64,000 nucleotides of DNA from Chamaecrista fasciculata. Taxonomy: Eukaryota; Streptophyta; Magnoliopsida; Fabales; Fabaceae. The position numbers and the translations under genes were made by a program. The notes below the pieces were generated by a model. The model had not been told where the DNA came from. It worked only from the letters and a program-made list of their open reading frames with translations, and ran no database searches. Shown one piece after another: positions 58,194 through 64,000 of the stretch. The stretch spans positions 27,978-91,977 of the forward strand of contig QANZ01029198.1 of the NCBI GenBank assembly GCA_003254925.1, in the 5' to 3' direction. The stretch's first letter is position 1, and every line of letters starts with the position of its first letter.

Positions 58194-60956
58194 ATGACAT
58201 CTACAGAAATCGGCAAGATGACATCCACTCCAACTGATCAGCACGCTTCTGGAGCCTCAGTAGCTCAATCCGCACAGGATTCGACGCTTGCTCCACCCCC
58301 AGGATTTCCCACCATCCAGGAAGCCCCTACGCTGCCCAACCCAGCGAGTACAGGGCAAATCACCATAACAACGAAAGACAAAATCGCTGCACTGAAGGCT
58401 GACATGCACATCGAGATGGAGGCACTCCGCAAGGACATCCGCGATCTGATAATGGGTAGGGAAAGGCAAGTTGTTGAAGAAGCTAACCCAGAGCCCATAC
58501 CACAAGAAGAAAACCCAGGAAACCAAGAACAGCAAACTCCTATGAACAACCCCTCAGCTGTCCAGGTGGAGACTCAACAGCAAGCTCCTGGCCAAACTAC
58601 CCAACTTACCCAGCAACAAACTTGGGTGGGCGCTTACTCTTATCCGCCTCAGGGTTACTATTACCCACAGGGGTATTATCCCCAATATTACCCTGGGTAT
58701 GGCGTCTATGGAGGATCCGCAGGAATGTACCAGCCCATGAGTGCCGCAGCACCAGCGCCAGAATTGGCGCCCTATGGAAGAACTGCTGGAATGAATCAAA
58801 CTATGAACGTCCAGGCGCCAACGGCAGAATTGGCGCCCCCACCCATTTCGGCGTTACCAACCACAACGCCCCCACTGGCTGAGGGAATATTCGCCCCTCA
58901 CGTGCAAGCTGTTGAGCTGGACAGGCATTACAAAATGCCCATGAAACTGACGCCTTACACAGGAGAAAAAGACCCGGAGGATCACTTGCTCAGTTTCAAG
59001 GCCGCCATGAACATCTCCAACTTAGGAGATCCTCAACGATGCAAGCTGTTCCCAATAACTTTGGAAGGACCAGCTCTGGATTGGTTCTCCAAGCTCCCGG
59101 CGGGCTCGGTACATTGCTTTAGGGATCTGGAGGAAATGTTTAAAAAGCGATTCGCCACCAGCAAAGTGTACAAGCAGCCCATGGCGGTCTTGACCGACAT
59201 TAGGCAAAACAAAGGAGAATCACTGCGAGACTACTTGACAAAGTTTAACAAGACTCTGCTAAGTATCAAAGAAGTAGATGACAAGATTGCAGTATACTCA
59301 TTCCTGGCGGGAATCAGACCGGGCCATGCACACAAGGAGCTTACACACAAGGCTCCCAAATCTGTCGGAGAACTCCTTTCAATGGTGGAGGAATTCATAA
59401 CAAAGGAAGACCTGGACAAAACCCAGCGCGATCGATTCGCGAGGATCGAGCCAGATACTAGAAAACCGTACGCTAAAAACTCAGAAAAAGCTGGTGGCGC
59501 CCAAGCATCAAAAGGAAGAGAGTATTCTCGGCGTCCACGATCCCCACCCAGGGGAAGGCACGCTGTCTACACCGTCCTCACTGTGTCTCAATCAGAGGTG
59601 TTCCGAGAAATCTGTAACACAGATCTGCTACCGAGACTTCCTGACCGCCCTAGGAGAGCAGGGCGAAACGTTGATACCAGCAAATACTGTAGGTATCATA
59701 GAACAGAAGGGCATACAACAGATGAGTGCATCGTCCTGAAGGATGAAATCGAGAACCTGATCAGACTGGGGCGCCTCCCATCCAGGTTCATTAAAAAAGA
59801 TGGAAGTAAAAGGCACAGAGAAGAAAAAAACACTCGTGAGCAGAAGAAGTCGAGAGGAGGAGGCGCTGATGGCGAAGAAAGGAAAAGAGATCGGCGCACA
59901 CCGCCAAGAGACGACAAGCCATCTGGGATCATCCACACCATCTCAGAAGGCATAGAAAAAAGTGGCGCCAAGGCTCCACATAAGAAGAGGAAGGTGAATC
60001 GATCCATACTTAGGATTGATTACAAGGAAGCATCTAGAGTAGAAAGATGGGTTGAACCCATCACCTTCACCGATGACGAGTTGTGGGAAGTCAACCAGGT
60101 TTATGATGACCCTATGGTGATCACGGCACGAGTTGGTACCTTCACAGTTGAAAGGATCATGGTGGACCAGGGCTCGTCCGCTGACATCATCTATAAGCCA
60201 TGCTTCGATCAACTGGGTGTCCCACGGTCAGACCTCAAAGAACACCATGGACGCCTCATCGGATTCACAGGAGATCAAATACCAGCCCTTGGAAGCCTCA
60301 GGGAAGCCAAGTACCCTGAGTGGCTCTCCAACGTGGTGCTGGTCAAGAAATCCAACGGCAAGTGGAGGATGTGTGTAGACTTCACTGACCTCAACAAGGC
60401 GTGTCCAAAGGATCATTACCCATTACCCAATATCGACAAGCTTGTTGATGGGACCTGTGGTCATCAGACGATGAGTTTCTTAGATGCTTTCAGTGGGTAT
60501 AACCAGATCAAAATGAACCCTGAAGACGCCGAGAAAATGGCGTTCATAACTGAGATGGGCACATACTGCTACACAGTGATGCCTTTCGGACTGAAGAATG
60601 CGGGCGCCACCTACCAGAGAATGATGGATCTTTTCTTCAAAGATCACATTGGAAAGAATCTGGAAGTCTACGTCGATGACATGGTGGTGAAAACCAAAGA
60701 AGGTGGAAAGCACACTGAAGATTTGAAGGAGATCTTCAACCAACTACGGAAGTACCAGATGAAGCTGAACCCCTCAAAGTGCGCCTTCGGCGTCAACGGG
60801 GGAAAATTCCTCGGATTCATGCTCACCAGCAGAGGAATCGAAGGAAACCCAGACCAGTGCAGAGCAATCCTCGAGATGGTCTCCCCGAGATCGATTAAGG
60901 AAGTCCAACGCCTCAACGGCAGGCTAGCGGCGCTCCATAGGTTTCTGTCGAGGTAG
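58194..60956 (+). CDS. Retrotransposon gag-protease-RT polyprotein (920 residues, internally deleted)
   Basis: Residues ~1-230 are Pro/Gln/Tyr-rich with a small repeat (AGMYQPMS / AGMNQTMN). The gag domain is at about 240-410 (EGPALDWFSKLP, RFATSKVYKQ), a His/Cys knuckle follows (CRYHRTEGHTTDEC), then a Lys/Arg-rich linker. Protease has the VDQGSSADII active-site motif at about 660. At codons 702-703 the protease motif is joined directly to EAKYPEWLSNVVLVKKSNGK of the RT domain. Members of this lineage have a long stretch there (rest of protease, linker, start of RT), so an in-frame deletion is inferred. RT retains VDFTDLNKACPKD, MPFGLKNAGATYQR and the catalytic YVDD. The frame stops at TAG 60954, immediately at an intron-like donor. 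Confidence 0.9.
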   Translation: MTSTEIGKMTSTPTDQHASGASVAQSAQDSTLAPPPGFPTIQEAPTLPNPASTGQITITTKDKIAALKADMHIEMEALRKDIRDLIMGRERQVVEEANPEPIPQEENPGNQEQQTPMNNPSAVQVETQQQAPGQTTQLTQQQTWVGAYSYPPQGYYYPQGYYPQYYPGYGVYGGSAGMYQPMSAAAPAPELAPYGRTAGMNQTMNVQAPTAELAPPPISALPTTTPPLAEGIFAPHVQAVELDRHYKMPMKLTPYTGEKDPEDHLLSFKAAMNISNLGDPQRCKLFPITLEGPALDWFSKLPAGSVHCFRDLEEMFKKRFATSKVYKQPMAVLTDIRQNKGESLRDYLTKFNKTLLSIKEVDDKIAVYSFLAGIRPGHAHKELTHKAPKSVGELLSMVEEFITKEDLDKTQRDRFARIEPDTRKPYAKNSEKAGGAQASKGREYSRRPRSPPRGRHAVYTVLTVSQSEVFREICNTDLLPRLPDRPRRAGRNVDTSKYCRYHRTEGHTTDECIVLKDEIENLIRLGRLPSRFIKKDGSKRHREEKNTREQKKSRGGGADGEERKRDRRTPPRDDKPSGIIHTISEGIEKSGAKAPHKKRKVNRSILRIDYKEASRVERWVEPITFTDDELWEVNQVYDDPMVITARVGTFTVERIMVDQGSSADIIYKPCFDQLGVPRSDLKEHHGRLIGFTGDQIPALGSLREAKYPEWLSNVVLVKKSNGKWRMCVDFTDLNKACPKDHYPLPNIDKLVDGTCGHQTMSFLDAFSGYNQIKMNPEDAEKMAFITEMGTYCYTVMPFGLKNAGATYQRMMDLFFKDHIGKNLEVYVDDMVVKTKEGGKHTEDLKEIFNQLRKYQMKLNPSKCAFGVNGGKFLGFMLTSRGIEGNPDQCRAILEMVSPRSIKEVQRLNGRLAALHRFLSR

Positions 60957-61170
60957 AAAGCGCCTAGCGCCGCCTCAACAATAAAGCTTTACAGCTATTC
61001 CCTAGTGACAGTCTATTTTTCGCCTTTTCATTTATTTTTCAATTCTGTCTTTATTTAATTCTCCTCAGTTCATTATGTTTATCGACAACGCCTATGTAAG
61101 CCGTCTTTTCGACGCAAAACTTCTATCAATAAAACGAGCATTACTCATTATTGGTCTCCTTTACATTCAG
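60953..61170 (+). other. Intron-like 218-bp insertion between RT and RNase H
   Basis: Begins GTAGAAAG and ends TTTACATTCAG, T-rich, with stops in all frames. Removing it would restore the expected RT to RNase H continuity in the same frame. It also has two AATAAA-like words (60980 and ~61127). It could be a spliceable intron or a small insertion that happens to use GT and AG. Confidence 0.55.
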
Positions 61171-63421
61171 GTCAGCTGACAAATGCTTGCCTTTCTTTCA
61201 AACATTAAAAGCAAACAAACGATTCGAATGGACCAATGAATGCGAGGAAGCCTTCCAAAGGCTGAAGGCGTATCTGGCGTCACCGCCAATTTTGGTAATT
61301 CCGATCAAGGATTAACCAATCTACGTCTACTTGGCGTCCACAGACGACGCAATCAGTTCTGCCTTAGTACTCGAAGATGGGGAAGAGCAGAAACCAATCT
61401 ACTTTACGAGCAAAACGCTCACAGGAGCCGAAAAAAGGTATCACCGCCTAGAAAAGCTGACGTTTTCATTACTTCACTCAACTAGGAAGCTGCGACACTA
61501 CTACCAGCAATACCAAATAATCGTCAGAACGGATAGACCCCTCAAGCAAATGATTGAACAACCAGATATTGCTGGAAGAATGTCAATATGGTCCGTAGAA
61601 ATCTCAGAGTATGGGATCGCTTATGAGCCAAGAAGGGCTATCAAAGGCCAAGCATTAGCCGACTTCATAGCAGAAATGACTGGACCAGACAACGCTCAGA
61701 ATTGGACTTGGAGCGTGCACATCAATGGCGCCGCTTCAAACTCCCAACGCGGAGCAGGAGTGGTAATGCGAGCCCCAGATGGCTCCATCATCGAACAGTC
61801 TATTGAAATCGAATGCCCCATTACCAACAATCAGGCAGAATATGAGGCGTTGATCGCTGCATTGAAACTGGCAGCCAACATAGGCGCCAAAAGATTGGAA
61901 ATCTTCGCAGATTCCCAATTGGTAGTACAACAAATGAACGGGGAATATGAAACCAAAGACTCTACCATGGTCCAGTACGCCGAAAAAGCAAAGATGATCA
62001 TGGCTGGATCAAGCATAGACGCCACTTTCAAACATATCCCACAAAGCGAGAACGCCCGAGCCGACGAGCTCGCCAAGTTGGCATCTAAGCCAAACAAAGG
62101 TGGAAGGAGTTCCATCATCAAAACGACCCTCAGGGAGCCCTCGATATTGGAACAGGACGTTCTTCCTACGGAAGAAGTCGTTGATTGGAGGACGCCGATA
62201 TTCAACTATCTGGAAAAAGGCTCCCTTCCCTCAGATAAAAACGAAGCAAGAAAAGTCGCAAGGCGATCCGGCAGATACTTTATCAGACAAGGAACACTAT
62301 ACAGGAAAAACTTCAGTCACCCGGCGGCCAAGTGTATAGCAGGGAACGAAGTCACCAGGGTGTTAACTGAAGTCCACGAAGGCCTATGTGCAAGTCACCA
62401 AGGCCCAATGGCTATACGGAGAAAGATCCAGAGAGCAGGCTACTATTGGCCCACGCTACTACAGGACGCAGAAAGCGTTGTTCGCTCATGCGAGAAATGC
62501 CAGAGGTATGCCAACATGATACATACACACGCAGCTCCCATGAGCGCCATCACCTCCCCTTGGCCATTCGACTTATGGGGAATCGACATTGCAGGGCCAT
62601 TCCCAACAGCGGCCTATCAGAGAAAGTTTCTCATAGTCGCCGTAGACTACTTTACGAAATGGGTAGAAGCCGAGGCAGTGGCATCCATAACTTCGGAAGC
62701 CATGGAGAAGTTCCTATGGCAAAACGTCATTACCAGATTTGGACTCCCAAACACTCTAATATCCGACAATGGCGCCCAATTCACAAGCAGAAAGTTCCAA
62801 GACTTTTGCAAAGCTTGGAAAATTCATCACAATACCACCTCGGTAGAACATCCGGCTACAAATGGCCAAGTTGAGTTGGCCAATAGAATCATCATACAAG
62901 GAATCAAGAAAAGACTGGAGTCAGCTAAGGGAAGATGGTTTGATGAGCTCCCCTCAGTCCTATGGTCATACAGGACCACGGAACAAACAGCTACGAAAGA
63001 AACGCCTTTCGCCTTAGCATACGGACATGAAGCGGTCATACCTGCCGAAGTGAACGTCCCAACTGAGACGATAATCAATTATCCAAACACCAATGACGCC
63101 AACTCCAGGCTCCAAGCCTTAGATAGCTTGGAAGAAAGACGAGAGGTTGCAGCCATCAGACAAGCTGCATACAATCAAATGGTGAAGAGATACCACGACT
63201 CAAAAATCAAACCTCGAACCCTCAAAGTGGGAGATTTGGTGCTTAGAACCGTCGAAAACAACAGAAAGGATCCTAGACACGGCAAGCTCGGACCAAACTG
63301 GGAAGGCCCCTACAGAGTCGTAGAAGCCTTACCTAGGAACGCCTTCCGACTGGAAACGCCAGAAGGGAAATCACTCCCAAACGCCTGGAATATGGCAAAA
63401 CTCAAGTTTTACTTTCCCTAA
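61171..63421 (+). pseudogene. Retrotransposon RNase H - archaeal-type RNase H - integrase region
   Basis: 61171-61312 continues the RT/RNase H coding sequence (ADKCLPFF, FEWTNECEEAF) and then hits TAA at 61313-61315. From 61316 the same frame is open to TAA 63421. Domains: first RNase H (TDRPLKQM, then YEPRRAIKGQALADFIAE), second RNase H (NNQAEYEAL, FADSQLVVQQ, ADELAKLAS), integrase zinc domain (HEGLCASHQG, CEKCQ) and catalytic core with D (GIDIAGPF), D (SDNGAQFTS) and E (NGQVELANR). C-terminal KVGDLVLR and LGPNWEGPYRV follow. The first acidic residue of the second RNase H is Asn (HINGAAS, codon 61724-61726) where the family has Asp. The internal stop and this change make it defective. Confidence 0.88.
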
Positions 63422-64000
63422 GTGGATTAATTTCATTTAAATTATGGCATTGTTTAAAGAAAGCCATAGCGCCAGTTGTACTTTGCTCTCATAATTAATG
63501 AATTACCTTTTTCTCTTCAACAAATAATGAAGTTGGCGCTGCTCGAGGGGACGCCCTCGGAACAGCAGCGAAAAGGCCCTCGAAGGAGCCTTGTGAGTAT
63601 GGCCCTCACTACCATGCGGACCGACCCTCCCTTGGATGACTAGTCAAAACTTAGCGTATAATACGCATAAACGCTCGAAGCGTGCCCAACGCAAGGCAGC
63701 GCCTTAATGTGCAGCACAACATATCGATCGAATCGAAAAACACAAGTTAAAAACACATCACAGAATGGGAACGCTCAAAGCAAAGGAAATCAAGCACAAA
63801 AATAGCATATTAAGGGCATCAACGCCCAAACAATCCAAAAAAGTGGCACGATAGGCCAATAGCAATCACAATTCAAGATGGCGTCAACGCCGTAATCCAA
63901 TTAAAAACTAAAAATTTATAAAAACAGGCACGCAGGCCCAAGAAAAAGCCCAACGACACGCAGGCCTAGGCGGCGGCAGGAGGATCCTTAGTCGTAGATG
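63422..64000. other. 3' untranslated region of the retrotransposon; possible end of an antisense ORF
   Basis: No sense reading frame. On the minus strand, entering from beyond the window, one frame reads STTKDPPAAA and stops at 63966-63968. Several Tat-lineage elements carry an antisense ORF in this 3' region, so this could be its C-terminus, but ten residues are not enough to decide. GCGCC-rich phrases as in the LTR occur throughout. Confidence 0.4.

Larger units (their letters stand above)
57338..64000 (+). mobile_element. Ty3/gypsy LTR retrotransposon, Tat lineage, defective and cut by the window end
   Basis: Order: putative 5' LTR, PBS, gag, protease, RT, RNase H, second (archaeal-type) RNase H, integrase, 3' untranslated region. 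The presence of two RNase H domains before integrase and the TGGCGCCGTC-type PBS place it in the Tat clade. The reading frame is broken by an in-frame internal deletion at about 60300, an intron-like insertion at 60953-61170 and a TAA at 61313. The 3' LTR is beyond 64000, so LTR identity, age and target duplication cannot be judged. Codon-rich, GC-richer composition contrasts with the AT-rich surroundings. Confidence 0.92.

Noticed and set aside
58257-60212. Several minus-strand frames within the retrotransposon
   Set aside because: They are antisense shadows of gag-pol with no conserved features.

Overview
The window is plant nuclear DNA, most likely from a woody or herbaceous core eudicot. 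It has GT-AG introns, AT-rich intergenic space crowded with MITEs, and Tat-lineage Ty3/gypsy, CACTA and Mutator-like elements. The genes are typical plant families: bifunctional P5CS, an AKR4C-type aldo-keto reductase and a WAKL receptor kinase. The species cannot be named from sequence alone. Four isolated N positions mark it as a draft assembly.

Layout: 1-5002 is AT-rich intergenic DNA. 5003-10605 is a complete non-autonomous CACTA element with exon fragments of a glutamate:glyoxylate aminotransferase-like gene. 10606-20400 is repeat-rich and holds several inverted-repeat elements, a LINE remnant, and two extra upstream copies of a P5CS first exon (15424 intact-looking, 17930 dead). 20575-28511 (+) is a complete 20-exon P5CS gene (714 codons). 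28512-32616 is intergenic with palindromic elements. 32617-36182 (-) is a complete 7-exon aldo-keto reductase with an upstream non-coding 5' UTR exon. 36906-39322 is intergenic with three inverted-repeat elements. 39323-46346 (-) is a 4-exon WAKL20-type receptor kinase with intact splice sites and kinase motifs but a one-base frameshift late in exon 1. 48386-49485 is a Pack-MULE carrying a piece of a UDP-glucuronate 4-epimerase gene, and 49913-52015 is a composite of two fused Mutator-like elements; both have exact 9-bp target duplications. 54944-55228 (-) is a small conserved plant gene. From about 57338 to the window end is a Tat-lineage LTR retrotransposon, truncated by the window edge and defective.

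P5CS and the aldo-keto reductase are convergent neighbours. Both families are stress-associated (proline synthesis; detoxification of reactive carbonyls), and an ABRE-like motif lies just upstream of P5CS, but nothing shows that they are co-regulated. No operon-like or clearly novel multi-gene system was found. The most unusual content is the threefold P5CS first exon, the gene-capturing DNA transposons, the fused MULE pair, and the intron-like insert plus in-frame deletion inside the retrotransposon polyprotein.
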